Of a stretch of DNA of 64,000 nucleotides, positions 1-11,870 are shown one piece after another. The translations under genes were made by a program, and so were the position numbers. Each line of letters begins with the position of its first letter. Positions within the stretch are counted from its first letter, which is position 1. The DNA is from Diphasiastrum complanatum. Taxonomy: Eukaryota > Streptophyta > Lycopodiopsida > Lycopodiales > Lycopodiaceae. Under the pieces are notes generated by a model, which did not search any database, was not told where the DNA came from, and worked only from the letters and a program-made list of their open reading frames with translations. The DNA lies in NCBI GenBank assembly GCA_029204225.1, contig CM055092.1, forward strand, positions 28,630,359-28,694,358, written 5' to 3'.

Positions 1-1140
1 ATATATGTGCTTAATTAGAGAGCGTGGGCAGGGCTAGTGCAACTACTTGTCTACTTCATGCATGCTTGATGGACGATGTCCGTCAAGTACGAGAGAAGCA
101 TGGAGAAGGAGTGCTCACATGGGATGTAGGTGCTTCATTAGAGAGCATGGAGAGGGCTAGTGCAACTACTTGTCTACTTCATGCATGCTTGATGGACGAC
201 GTTCGTCAAGTACGAGAGAGGCATGGAGAAGGAGTGCTCACATGGGATGTAGGTGCTTAATGAGAGGTGAAGCATGGTGAGGGCAAGCACAACAACCTTG
301 TCTACTTCATTCATTGCTTGACAACATCCATCAAGAAGGAGAGAAGCATGGAGGAGGAGTGATCACATAGAATGTACGTGCTAACTAGTGTGTACAACCT
401 TGTCTAATTCATTCATGCTTGACGGATTGCATTTTTCAAGGTAAAATGTGATGAAGGGCTACCCACATGCGATGTATGTGTTTAATGAGGTCTAGTGCAT
501 AAAACCTTATCTATACCTTGTGTAATGCATTTGTGCTTGTCATAAAGATGGACAAAAGCAAAGTGAAGGGCAGCCTACACGTGCTCTATGTGAATAATGA
601 AGGCTAGTGCAACACCCTTGTCTACTTCATGCATGCTTGACGGACGGCGTCCGTCAAGGAGGAGGAAGCATGGTGATGGGCTACCTACATGCGCTCCATG
701 TGCTTGGTGAGGGCCTCTAATTGTTTACTTCACTCATGTGATCAAAAGCTTTATCAAAATCTATCTTATTCACAAGAGCCGAGTAGTTGAACCAAAGAGA
801 AGAGTCTATGGCAGACCGGACATTTAAAAAAGAGAGATCTCCCTTTGATAAAACCAAATTGACACTTGGGTAGGTGTGTAGGGAGAAAGGGAGCAATCCT
901 TCTGGCAAGGGCTTTCACGACAATCTTATAGGAATTGTTATTCATAGTTAGAGGTCGATAGTCAACAATATTGGAAGGGGACTCAGTTTAAGAATCCATG
1001 TCTGAGATCCAATCCATGTCTACTTCATGCATCCTTGACGGACGGCGTCCGTCAAAGAGGAGGGAAGCATGGTGATAGGCTACCTACATGCGATCCATGT
1101 GCTTGGTGAGGGCCTCTAATTGTTTACTTCGTGTGTGGTG
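1..1140. repeat. Diverged tandem array, unit about 123 bp
   Basis: The phrase gagagc(g/a)tgg...gggctagtgcaac starts at 18 and again at 141, and a third unit starts near 262. More diverged units follow to about 735, and one more lies at about 1018-1135. Each unit carries the same ordered blocks: a tctacttcatgcatgcttgac block, a ggacg..cgtc small palindrome, and an agcatgg..ggg block. The first two units are nearly identical and later ones drift. The array begins at or before the window edge, so its true size is unknown. Short ORFs here are by-products of a unit length divisible by three. Confidence 0.85.
735..1005 (-). pseudogene. LINE reverse transcriptase fragment
   Basis: Read on the minus strand this encodes pieces like a LINE reverse transcriptase: a YKIVVKALARR block, a frame-broken segment, then NVRSAIDSSLWF and KIDFDKAFD. 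The last resembles the first catalytic block of LINE RTs (usually DF.KAFD). It covers only about 90 residues, has at least one frameshift, and sits inside the 123-bp tandem array, separating its last unit from the rest. No endonuclease domain, poly-A tail or target duplication was recognised. It is a dead 5'-truncated or internal fragment; the clade is not determined. Confidence 0.7.
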
Positions 1141-3040
1141 GTGAGGACTTTTAATTGTCCACTCTATTAAATAAGAACTTAATATGAAAATTAAATTGTT
1201 TAATTCAAATTTTCCCCCAAAACAAATTCCCTCCAAAATTTCTCAGTTCAGATTTTCTAGTTCAGGTTTAAACTCCTCATAAGCACTTTATTGGTATTTC
1301 AAAGTGTTGGCCCTCTCCTCTCTTTAAACTTAGCTTTTAGTGTGTAATCCTTCTACCAAAATCCACAACTTTCAGTTTTGTAGCTGGTTCTTTATGCTTT
1401 ATTTATTGTAGTTTTGTGAGAATCCTATTAGAAGGTGCTCCACAAAGTAAGAAAGAAAGAAGTAAGAAGGAGGATGGAGAAACATACATGTAATGGGAAG
1501 GATGAATCGAAGTGCTGAGCAACAAGCTGAGCTCTTTGGAGGACCAAGGTATGTACGTCTTTCTTTGTTTATTTATTGAGATGGATTCAATCTGTTAAAA
1601 TGAGATTTATTTAGGCTGTGTGTTGCATGCTATTCAAATAGAATGAGATCTATTTAGGTTGTGTGTTGCATGCTATTCAAATAGAATGTTTGTAGAATCT
1701 GTTTTGTGGATCTATAGCCCCTAGTGCATGCTGAACAAAGTGCATTGGTTTGTAGAGAGGGTCTTTAGCATCCATGTTAGGCCACTCCAATTTGCATTTG
1801 TTGATTTTGTGCATATTAGAACTGTACATTAGAAAAGTGGTTCTACAAAGTGTGCATCTGAAATAAAATATATCCGTAAAAAAAAGCACCTGTAGAGAGA
1901 CGTTGTAGGATGAGTAACATACTTGCAATGGGAAGGATGGCACGAGGGCAGGATTAGCGATGAGCAAAACCGTGGGCAGTGAATTCGTGGGCAACAAAAG
2001 CCAGCGACGAGCGAACCCGTGAACAAAGCAGGATGAACCTGTGGCCAGAAGCGAAGTGTGATTCAGTAGCATAGAAGGCAGACGTTCTAGCAGCACAAGG
2101 CAGAAACGCGATCCAAGAGTAGGCTGAAATGCGTCCAAGCAGCACTCCGAGTGCGATCTAGAACCGAGCGATGAGCTCCAGCAGGCAGAAGCACCCTGAG
2201 CGCATTTTGAAAGGAGAAGGAGGCGTGCAATGAGCTCCAGCAGACAGAAGCACCCTGAGCACTTTTTGAAAGGAGTGCAAAGAAGTGGATCTATGCATTA
2301 ATGTATCCACCAATATTATCATATTTTTTTCATACCATTAGGCTTAAAGGTTATAATTATCCTTGAGGTAAGGTTATATGGCCACCTTAACATACTATTA
2401 TGAAATATACTATGAATTTTTACTATTATGAAATATATGAATTTTTTAAAGATATAAAAGGTAAAAGGCACATGAAGTTCTCTTTGAGCACTATCCTACT
2501 ACAAAAAAAACCAAAACTGTGTTACAAACATGCCACCCATCCTAGTTTTGTGCTAGGAAACACATGCTTAACCTTTTAGTTTCTAAAAATATAATAAGCA
2601 CCAAAAGCCTTTCAACAATATGACTAAATATATATAGGCGAAAGAGGACTTTTTTTTTTTTTTGGTCCATCCCTCCTCTTCCCTTCTTTGCACACACCCA
2701 TGCAAAAAATAGAACCGAAAAAAAAAAAAAAACCGCACATGCACACCCCAAAGGGCACATGCGCTGTGTCGCACCTCCTTCTCCTCTCAGAACACAATCA
2801 AAACCTATGTTGATGATTCCTTGTCCTTTCTTCTCTCCATGTTGATGGACGTCAAGATTGAATGGATGAAGTGGAGATAACTGGCCTACTAGTGGGTGAC
2901 CTTTTGGGAGCATTGTTTTGTTTTGTTTTCTACCTCAATCTTGTTCGCTCTTCTTAATTCCAAAATTATTTCTTATATTCTATTATCTTAAGACTCCCTT
3001 TGTTGGGATTTATGTCGTGTATGGTCGGCCAAAGACAAGA
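1141..3040. other. Gene-poor spacer with short direct repeats
   Basis: No gene is recognised. Two local duplications are visible. A block of about 44 bp (gagat(t/c)tatttagg(c/t)tgtgtgttgcatgc...) occurs twice at about 1600-1688. A block of about 58 bp (tgagctccagca(g/a)gcagaagcaccctgagc...) occurs twice at about 2171-2275. Homopolymer T and A runs lie at 2650-2730. ORFs in this stretch are short and do not resemble known proteins. Confidence 0.6.
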
Positions 3041-3045
3041 AATTC

Positions 3046-5313
3046 TTGTATTCTCTTCTAGACCTTCTAATAACCAGTTTGAATATTTCTTATGTATTTT
3101 TTGTCCAGTTATTTCTTAAAGACGTTTTTTTTTGTCTTGTTCTAAAATTGTGTATTGTCTTCATTTTAGAAATGATGGGGCTACAAAAAGAAGACATTGT
3201 GACCTTGGGTATTGGTGGTAAAGTTGTTGGAGAGGGATCTATCCACTCTAATGACCCTACTGTAATTTGTAACTTTATAACCCTTGAGCAAAGTAGGGTT
3301 TCCGTAATTATCGAAAAGGCAATAGTCAAGGATGCCATGCTTCCTTATCCCACTACAGATGCTTCATTATTAGAGCAAGCAATTGGATCTTTTGTCTTGT
3401 GGGACATAAATAGTGTTTGTAGGAAGCATAGGGATCAAGGGCAACTTGTCATAAATACAAGCAAAACACGTGAAGATTGGGTAAATCAAAAGATTTTTCT
3501 TTGGTCTTTTGATCACACACAGGTTGTTGCTGAGGGATACATCTTATTGGCATACCCCCATGAGGCAATTGATTATAAGGAGCTCGAAAATGATTATGTT
3601 GGTATCACTATCTCTAAAATTTATGGAAACCTGACATATCAAATTGATAATGTGGTCCATGAAGTTAATGAAGTGAAAAATATTCATATTCAACTTTTAA
3701 AATGGCCAATCACACAAGTGACACTGGAGGATGGCAGTAAGCTTATTGACCATCAACAAGAGGATGAGATCATTTTTTACTTACACGAACAAGATATGTT
3801 ATCAGCTATGCAAATTGATACTGCAAAATCAACACAAGTTGCAAGGAAAAGAAGGTATAGAATGGTCAATAGAAAGATATCAAAAAATGAGAGTAACTCA
3901 AACCCGTCAAAGATTCCACATCTCTTGATGTCTGAAAGCATTCGTGCAGTTTTAGTTGTTGATTGTTGTGATAAGAATTGTTGTCAACATGTGGAGAGGA
4001 AAAAGATTGAAGAAGCTCAACAACAATATTGGGGACAAAATTCGTCTGACAGGGTTACATATGTATATGATATGCTTCAAGCCTCACAAAACAAGAAAGG
4101 AAAACAAAGAGGTATAACTATGTTATTTTGTGGGGGGACTATATGTGGAAAAGCATGGTACACAATACATGGAATATCAAAGGCTTCATTTCACAGGTAC
4201 AAAGCTTCCTATACACTTAGTAGACTCTGGAGAACTGTCTTTAAGCAAGTGTCACTTTGCAAATCTAGCTCATTTTCAAAATGTGACATTTGTACTTCAA
4301 TACAGATGAAGTTGGCATCAACCAAGGTGGTACAAGATTGTGCAAATTTGTTCATGGAAAAGAGAAAACACATGCTTGCACAAATGACATGTCGAAATTT
4401 GTACTATTCTTGGAAGCAAAAAGCTTGTTGTGATCCTAGCAAATATGTGTGCATTATTCATGATAAAATGAATCAAGTAAAGACATGCATACCTCGGCTA
4501 GAGCCCCATCCTAAAAGCCTGAGTCGTGTCATGCAGCTTCCAATTTCCTTGACAGGGATGTTAGTCCATGGACATAAGAAGAGTGGATATGGTCATTTTG
4601 CAATGGGATATTGGCCATCTGATCCAAATTTCACAGTGGGGCCACTTGCAAGATATTTGAGACATTTGGAGCTTCCAAATGAGGATGTTAAAGAGGATGT
4701 CAATTTTACAGAGTTGCCACAACAAGCCATTTTTGGTAGCCTACTATCAAGAGATGCATACGATATTCATCAAAAGTTGCAAAAGAACAAAAACAAAGAT
4801 ACTAGAAATGTTAGTGTACAGTTGAGTGTAGTAGAATCTTCTTCAGTCAAAAATAGTAATGTAATAACACATGTAGAGGGTTCTTCTCTACTTGAAATTC
4901 CAAGAACTTCTCCACTACAAATTGATAATGCAACGACGAATGTGCAATGCCTTAATCAAGCACAAAATGATAGTTTTAATGCCCTACCAAGAGTCTTGTT
5001 CTTGCAACTTGACAACTGTGGTTCTAAAAATAAAAATCGATATGTTTTTGCATTTCTCTCCCTTCTCACAACAAGGGGCATATTTGAGATTGTGCATCTT
5101 GGATTCTTAATGGTTGGCCACACACATGAGGATGTTGATGCAATGTTCAGTAGGCTTTCAGAAAGGCTTCGTTCAAATTGTGTGTTCTCATTTTGCCACC
5201 TGATGGATGCCTTCATCGAGAGCTCGTGCTTTTCTCCGATGTCGTACTTGATGCAAGAGATACCAAACTTCAAAAGCTTTATTGAAGGGTACATATGTTA
5301 CATACCTATGTAA
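3046..5313 (+). CDS. Transposase-like protein, DUF8039-like N-terminus and DUF7869-like core
   Basis: An uninterrupted 755-codon frame in otherwise decayed DNA. The first 42 codons are probably not coding: a pyrimidine tract and tcattttag precede tandem ATGs at 3172 and 3175, like an intron acceptor, so the true exon likely begins about 3170. Residues about 50-225 contain two segments reminiscent of the plant DUF8039 domain (LGIGGKVVGEGSIHSNDPT; VVAEGYILLAYP). Residues about 305-480 have Cys-rich spots (CCDKNCC, CKSS...KCDIC) and CGKAWYTIHGIS. Three acidic blocks follow: IIHDKM (D473), LQLDN (D656) and GHTHEDVDAMF (E695, D696, D698). This order resembles DUF7869 proteins and could be a DDE/D RNase H-like fold. 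The ORF ends near a possible splice donor (gaag|ggtaca, 5285-5292), so a 3' exon may be missing. Family memory only; function unproven. Confidence 0.6.
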   Translation: MYSLLDLLITSLNISYVFFVQLFLKDVFFCLVLKLCIVFILEMMGLQKEDIVTLGIGGKVVGEGSIHSNDPTVICNFITLEQSRVSVIIEKAIVKDAMLPYPTTDASLLEQAIGSFVLWDINSVCRKHRDQGQLVINTSKTREDWVNQKIFLWSFDHTQVVAEGYILLAYPHEAIDYKELENDYVGITISKIYGNLTYQIDNVVHEVNEVKNIHIQLLKWPITQVTLEDGSKLIDHQQEDEIIFYLHEQDMLSAMQIDTAKSTQVARKRRYRMVNRKISKNESNSNPSKIPHLLMSESIRAVLVVDCCDKNCCQHVERKKIEEAQQQYWGQNSSDRVTYVYDMLQASQNKKGKQRGITMLFCGGTICGKAWYTIHGISKASFHRYKASYTLSRLWRTVFKQVSLCKSSSFSKCDICTSIQMKLASTKVVQDCANLFMEKRKHMLAQMTCRNLYYSWKQKACCDPSKYVCIIHDKMNQVKTCIPRLEPHPKSLSRVMQLPISLTGMLVHGHKKSGYGHFAMGYWPSDPNFTVGPLARYLRHLELPNEDVKEDVNFTELPQQAIFGSLLSRDAYDIHQKLQKNKNKDTRNVSVQLSVVESSSVKNSNVITHVEGSSLLEIPRTSPLQIDNATTNVQCLNQAQNDSFNALPRVLFLQLDNCGSKNKNRYVFAFLSLLTTRGIFEIVHLGFLMVGHTHEDVDAMFSRLSERLRSNCVFSFCHLMDAFIESSCFSPMSYLMQEIPNFKSFIEGYICYIPM

Positions 5314-6375
5314 CTAGCAGTACTTCAGACCCCTAATAGTCCATTCAGTGTGGGGGCTAAATGGCAAGGTACCCTTAAGATTAAGAGTATGTGCCCTTGT
5401 ATAAGGGCAAGCAAGTGACTATACCTTAGTTGGAGGTATGGAGTCATGTGACCCTTGGTTAAGGGGTACCCTTACTATTAAGGATATGTGCCTTAGATTA
5501 AGGTACTAGTGTCCTTGGTAAAGGGCAGGTAGGTGTCTATGCCTTGGATGGAGGTATGGAACCTAGAGAGGTGTTAGAAAGTCATTGGATGACTATTTTT
5601 CTAAACCTTGGGCCTCAACCTTGGACCATATCACTTTATTGGTCTAGGACCAAAGTATACATGCACAACTTGGCCAATGGGACCTAGTAGGAGGGCGCCC
5701 TTCTAACGTGTCCATTGAGTTCCCAACTCCCACAAGATAGGCATTCAAAGAGTCATAGGTTATGGAAGGAGTCTCCTGACCTTCCATAAGCCTATGGAGG
5801 CTCTTGGAGATTCTTTAACTCCCCTAGGCTTCTCTCTCTCTCATTGGATGTGCATGAAACTCCAGAGTGCATTGGAGGGGTCCATGGGCCATCTATATGA
5901 GGGTAGTAGGGCGCCCATTGGGAGGGGGGAGATCTCTCTTGTTTGCTTTGCTTATGTTCTAGCGTTACTACTAGTGTGTAGAGTGCTTTCTTGTGGTAGT
6001 ATGCTTGAGGTTTGGACCTTGCTTCTAGCATGGGACATAAGTAGGGTTTGGATCTTGAGTATGTTATGGAGTGTTGTGGTATGCTTGTGATTTGTTTATG
6101 GTTAGCAAGGGGGTGCTAGATAGGTCTTGCTTGGAGCTTGGATCTAGCTATGGTTGGGTGGTGAATACTTGAGGCCAGCTTGTTATCTATCTTTGTGTTT
6201 AAAGAGTAGGGGCACGGGTGGAGGAGAGATCCTTGGATGCTTGCAGATCCTTACTTGCAGGTGGAGGCATCTTAGCTTGGAGTTGGGGAGCATCTTGAAG
6301 CTTGCAAGTTGCTTGGAGGACATTTGAAGGCTCTACCTTGGATTTGGAGGACTTCCTCACCCCTACTTGTAAAAG
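5314..6375 (+). repeat. Probable gypsy LTR/leader region with internal duplication
   Basis: No coding signal. A block near 5368-5443 (gtacccttaagattaagagtatgtgccc, then ggaggtatggag) is repeated in diverged form at about 5465-5565. The stretch ends directly at a tRNA-Met-type primer binding site, tggtatcagagc (6376-6387), so it is probably the LTR of the gypsy element whose gag starts at 7369. I could not identify the LTR start, and no second copy of this sequence lies after the integrase at 14010, so the LTR call is inferred from position. Confidence 0.5.
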
Positions 6376-7368
6376 TGGTATCAGAGCTAGACAAAGGATG
6401 GTAACCTTTCTAACCTTCTTCAAGTTCTATTAAGATCACCAACTAAATTTTTTTGGAAAAAGATTATAGGCTTTTCTAGTTGTAGGAAGCTTGTAGTTGA
6501 AGTACCCAATGAATCTAGTTCTCTTTGGAAGAGAGTAGTGATGCTTATAGAATAGTTTAGGGGCTGAACTTTTATCATGTTAGAGAAGCTTTAAAGTGGG
6601 CTTTGGGTTTTTAAAAGTTCTGAAAAAAGTTTTGTGAGATGGGTAGAGGAAGTCTTCCTCTACATACACAAACTTTTTTGGCAAAAAGATTGATTCTAGC
6701 TATGTATTTTGATGAAAACTAGTGTTTTTTTTTGCATAAATGAAGTGTTTGAAGTTTTGATTTTCATTTTGGAGTTTTGTACTAAAAATCAGATCTGAAA
6801 AGTGAAGTTTTCATTCAAACTTCATTAGTTACACCTTTCTATCTCCTTTCATGAAGATGGCAATGTAAGAAGGGAATGGTAGTGTAACTTTGTGCATAAA
6901 ACAAGTTTTGAAATTTTGTTTTTTGTCATTCTGTAAATCTGAAAATCAGATCTGAAAATTAAAGTTTTCATAAAGCTTCATTAGTTATCCATTTCTAGAC
7001 AATAGTTTCTTGGTTTTGGAAATCTAGAATAGTGAGAAATGTGAAAACTTTGGTTGCTTTTGAAATGACAAATGGAATGGGAATGGGAACTTTATGTAAA
7101 CATTAGCTTGGATTAGTTAATTGAAGTTTACATAAAGACTTGGTTTTCATTTTTGCTTTTGATTAAGGCAAATGTAGCTTGTTGTTGTTTTCCTCTTAAG
7201 CTTGGATTGAGCTTGCAAATAGTAGGCTTGGATTGAGCTTACAGACAATAAGATTGAATGAATAGAAGTAAATGCTTTTTATTTGCATTGGATGTAACAA
7301 TTGAAGCATTTCTATCATTCTAATTTGAGCTTGTATCTGCATAATAGGAAAACACACAAGCAATCCCA

Positions 7369-8290
7369 ATGGATCAAACCAATGAAAACCCAACATTTGA
7401 TCTATCAAACCCATCCATTGTGGCACAAGCTCTTGAACTTTTATACCAACAATTCATGCCACTAATAAGCAGCTTCTTGAAACTAATCAAAGAAACCAAG
7501 ACTTAGAGTCTAGGTTAGCCAATTAGAAGAAGCATGTAGTTCCACCTCCCATAAAAGTGTTTAAGGGGGAGAAGAAGGACATAAACTTACAAGTGGTAAG
7601 TTCTTGGCTAAATGTTTGGAACAAATACCTTGCCATGAACCAATTCCCTAAATCTGAAAAGTTATCCACTGTCACCATGTTTCTTGAAGGAAGAGCCTTA
7701 GTTTAGTGAGATGACTTAGTTGCAAAGGGCAATCAACCTTGTACATGGGATGATTTTTGCAAGCTTTTTAGGGATTATTTTCTACCACTTTTAGATGACT
7801 ATGAACACTTTCAAAAGTTGAGTCATTTAACAATGAATAAAGGTTTGGAACAATTTATTCAAGATTTTCATAAGTATTTGAATCCACTTTATAGTGACAT
7901 TCCCCTTAAGGTACAAATGTTAATGTTTATTGATGGGTTACCAAAAGATTATCAAGTGGATGTTCGTAGGAACCATCCAAAAATCCTAGAAGATGCTATT
8001 AGGGCTGCAAAATACTTTGATGACACACCTAAACCACCTAGGGGTCAACAGCCTAATGAGCAGAAAAAAGGTTTTCAATTTAAGAGAAGGGATAGGGAAG
8101 CTATTAGTGAAACACATCCCAATTTTAACAATCTTAAGAAACCAAAAAAAACTTTAAAAACCATCAAGGTGGCATTGATAAAGCTGAAGCTCGTAAGAAA
8201 AACCTGTGCTTCAAGTGCAATGGCGAGGGTCACCTTGCACGAGATTGCGTCAAATAACCAGCTTCTACCTCAGGTAATCTATCTCGAAGG
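7369..8290 (+). pseudogene. Ty3/gypsy gag pseudogene
   Basis: Starts plausibly at ATG 7369 (MDQTNENPTFDL...), with frame breaks up to about 7810, then a clean frame (7818-8357) encoding the gag core: LEQFIQDFHKYLNPLYSDIP, ...QMLMFIDGLPKDYQVDVRR. A CCHC zinc knuckle (CFKCNGEGHLARDC) can be read at about 8208-8255, but in a different frame from the core, so at least one frameshift lies between them. Gag proteins form the particle that packages element RNA. The gene leads almost directly into RT, so the protease domain expected between them has been deleted. Confidence 0.75.
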
Positions 8291-8340
8291 AATGAGATGG
8301 ATGTATTTTGTCCTTAATTCTTTAGTCTTTGGACCTAATG

Positions 8341-9131
8341 ACCTTAAGTGCATTTAAAGTAAAGAAATTGAACAAGGTAACCGTTAAGAATAGATATTCA
8401 CTACTGCGGATGGATGACCTAATAAATTATCTTGGTGGTGTTGGGTACTTTACCAAGATAGATCTAAGGTCGGTATTCCATCAGATACGCATTAAGCCAG
8501 AAGATATACCAAAAACCGGGTTTTGAACTCGCTTTGGTCACTATGAATTTCTGGTGTTGCCTTTTGGTTTGACCAATGCACCGGCAACTTTTCAATAGAT
8601 GATGAACGATTTGTTCAGGCCATATTTGAAAAGATTCATAGTGGTATTCTTAGATGATATCCTAGTGTTCAGTAAGATTTTGGCGGAACATAAAGAGCAT
8701 CTTAGGATTGTTTGGAACATCCTAAGAAGGGAAAAGCTCGTTGTCAAAGAGTCTATGTATGACTTTTTTTGCGAAGGAATTGTCCTAGTTGGGACATAAG
8801 ATTTCCAAACGGGGAGTGGAGATTGAGGCCGATTGTATCCAGAGGATTATTGATTGGCCTATTCTCACCACAGTTCGGGAAATCAAGTCTTTCTTGGGGT
8901 TTGTGGGATTTTTTCGTCGACATATTCCCCAATTTGCTCGATTGGCATTTCCCCTTGCCCAGGCCTTGAAAGGTTATAAGAAGCTAAGCCGGAGGGCTAA
9001 GAGTCCACTAGTGGTGTGGACGGAGGATATTTGTTTTTGTTTTGAGTTGCTTAAGAAAAGTGTCACTTTGGCACCAATACTACTCATTGGCGATCCTAAT
9101 AAGACTTTTGTGGTTAGGACCGATGCCAGTG
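8341..9131 (+). pseudogene. Ty3/gypsy reverse transcriptase and start of RNase H (pseudogene)
   Basis: Reads RMDDLINYLGG..YFTKIDLRS, then [20 protein letters not shown], then FLDDILVFSK. The catalytic block is FLDD in place of the usual YVDD/YLDD. In-frame stops follow KTGF (near 8524) and the PATFQ block (near 8597), and a frame change lies near 8770. The frame then continues as a typical connection domain (IKSFLGFVGFFRRHIPQFA) and enters RNase H (VVRTDASDY), where the nested copia interrupts it at 9137. Not functional as it stands. Confidence 0.85.
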
Positions 9132-9136
9132 ATTAT

Positions 9137-9749
9137 TGTTGAAATATTGGAAAAATCTATCTAATGTTGTAAGTAGGGGTCCTAAAAATGCCAAAGATGA
9201 ATTGAGCTCTTTTGGCTTAGTAAAGACTCATCTTAGAATAAAATACTCAAGGTAGGTAGAAGTAGAAACTCGAGCTACCATAGGAATTGTCATTTGTACT
9301 TTGCATGCCACATTTAATGCATGAAAATACTAGGTGGCACAATTAGACATATTGAGGTGGCTTGAATAAGTCTAGATAGCTTGAGAGGTGGATTCATAAC
9401 TCCAATTCAACTCAAAGTAGGAGGAGAGTCCATGGATCTATATATATGTAATGTACTCTCATTGAGAAGATGATGATTTTTGTGTGTAATGCAAATTTGG
9501 AGACTAAGCTCTTTGTGCCCTCTCTCTCTACTCGAGTTTGTACATTCATATTCTCTCTCTAGCCGAGTTGAGGCATTTATTGTACTTTGTTTCATATTTT
9601 GTTGATAGATCTTGCTTGTAACATGATAATATTTCTTGTATGATCAGCTTTCCTATTGTCAATCAATGCTACTTTGATCTTTATGGTATTATTGAGCTTA
9701 GGAGATCAAAAGTACATGTGTAGAGCATCCCACATGTGTGAATTCAACA
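9137..9749 (+). repeat. Copia 5' LTR (613 bp)
   Basis: Begins TGTTGAAATATTGG and ends TTCAACA directly before the tRNA-Met-type primer site. It contains tatatatatgtaatg near 9437 as a possible TATA region. The 3' copy matches it closely except where antisense gypsy sequence replaces about 48 bp. Confidence 0.9.
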
Positions 9750-10522
9750 TGGTATCAAAGCCCACCTAATATTTACGAGCAAATCTAATCAAAAAGTTTG
9801 CAAATTTGATCAGATTTCAAGCTAGGAATTGTCTAGATTCTACTTTCTAGCTAGTTTGCAGTTTTCTGGTGATTTAGAGCTTCAAACCACTTTGAATGGT
9901 CCAGATCAGGTACTGTACGGAATTTCAGGTGCAGGCACGTGTGAAATCCGCCCATTTTCAGTTTGGTGGTTCTCTCTCGCCTTAGATCCAAATTTCATGC
10001 AATTTGGCCCACTAGAAAGCTAGAAATGTGTAGAATCTGATGCAATTTGAATCATACAGTTGGATAAGCCAATCAAAAGTTATAAGCTTTTGAATAGTCG
10101 TAGGTAGGGCGCCTAGACCTGTGGCAAATCATGAGTGCATGTCATTTATTGCTTGAATGATCACAAAAATCATCCAGAAGTTGACCAATCTCATCTATAT
10201 GTGATTTAGGCAAAATCTAGAGGATCTAGGCAAATTGTTTCATACAAATAGATTGTATTTGAGTCAATTTGACATTTCTGGAGTATTTTACACGTGTGAA
10301 ATTCAGAGAACCATAACTTTTGCCATACTTCATCTTTTTTTATGATTCAAATCTTGTTTTAGAGAGATTGTCAAACTAGTGAGATCTATCTCACAGTTTT
10401 TTGCTTAGTCTTACATAGGATTTGGCTTTTTACCCTTGATTGGTTCCTATAGTGAGAAGATAAGCAATTTTTTCATCCATCTTTTTTTATTTCCAACATT
10501 CTTTATGGCTTCAATGGGTGTC

Positions 10523-11870
10523 TTTCTATTAGAAGCAAGTGAAAGATAATCAACCTCCAATTACTCAATTTGGAAGGTTAGGATGGAATCTGTCTTAATT
10601 CTACAAGTTGTGATGGATATTGTACTTGGTATTGAAGAAGAACCACAAATTCCTCAAGAAATTCTAAAGTACAAAAAGAGAGCTAGGATGGCTCTACATT
10701 ATATTAAAATGCATGTCTCAAATGACATCTTAAGAGAAATTAGTGCTTGTACTAATGCCAAAGATGCTTGGGATACTCTCAAGTCCATCTATGAGGCAAA
10801 GAATACTTCTAGACTTCTAACACTAAGAAACCAAATTTTTCAAAGTGTATAGAGAAGTGATGAAAGTGCTTCAGCTTATAGAATGAGAGTTAAAGACCTC
10901 CATAGAGAATTGTCATGCATATGAGACTTCATCAACCAAAATGAACTTGTTCAAGTCATACTTAATGGGTTAAAGGAGGAATATGAAAACCTTGTTAAGA
11001 GTTATGCCATTAAGGAGGAGCTACCAAGTTTGGAAGCACTCCAAAGTGTGCTCATTTCTGAAGAATCAAGACAAGAGTATAAACTCTTGAAAATGGAAAG
11101 ACTGTCTCTCAACATGTTGGTAAAGCCCTCTTTACCAAAGACAAGCACAAGTCAAGAAGTAAGAATCAACACCAACTCTCTTCAAGCAAGAACAATCTTA
11201 TTTCCAAGGAGAAAGGAGAAGAGGATGAGTCCTCTCAAGCTTTCACATCCAAGAAGAAGAAGAAAAACATCAAGTGTATCCTTTGTGGCAAGAAGGGGCA
11301 TTATGGCACCAATTGCTTCAAGAAGAAGAGTCAATTCAAGCAAGCCAACATTTTCAATGAAGAGAAGGAAGATGTGCATGCAAGTGATGGAGAGGGATCT
11401 CTTATGGTCTCAAGTTTTTCTTCATCGCCTTTCAAGAAGGATGGTTCGTGGTACATTAACAGTGGAGCTTCCTCACATATGTGTAGCTCCAAGCATTTTT
11501 TTTTCATCCATGACACCTTATGAAGGAGCCAAGAAGTCCATCTACACAGCAAATGATCATGAGTGTGCTATTAAAGGCATAGGGACCATTCCCTTAAAGC
11601 TTTCATCATCAAAAGTTCTTTCTCTGTCTAAAGTACTTTTTGTTCCTAAGTTAACAAAAAATCTTATATGTGTTGGGCAATTGCTTGATAGTGGACTAGA
11701 TGTGAATTTCAATGTTGATACATGTACAATCAAGAAGCATGATGAGATCCTTGCATTTGGGTCTAGATATGGTGGAATCTACAAGCTTGATCTCAAAGAG
11801 TATGCTAACTCTTGTGATGGTGCTTTTGCTTCTCATATGTCTTTGGAGGAACTATGGCATAGAAGGTTGG
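10523..11870 (+). pseudogene. Copia gag-protease region (pseudogene)
   Basis: From about 10523 the frame encodes a UBN2-type gag: a start resembling N.P.ITQFG.W, then MESVLILQVVMDIVLGIEEE, YKKRARMALHYIKMHVSNDI, DAWDTLKSIYEAKNTSRLL. Stops occur after FQSV (near 10850) and near 10921, and later segments are in shifted frames. A CCHC knuckle (CILCGKKGHYGTNCF) can be read near 11278-11322. A protease start follows (WYINSGASSHMC, with N in place of the catalytic D of the usual WxxDSGAxxH). The region ends at the GAG-pre-integrase start LWHRRL near 11866, where an internal deletion begins. Confidence 0.85.

Noticed and set aside
1-1140. CRISPR-like array
   Set aside because: Units repeat over their whole 123 bp and lack unique spacers; it is a satellite-type tandem array in nuclear plant DNA.
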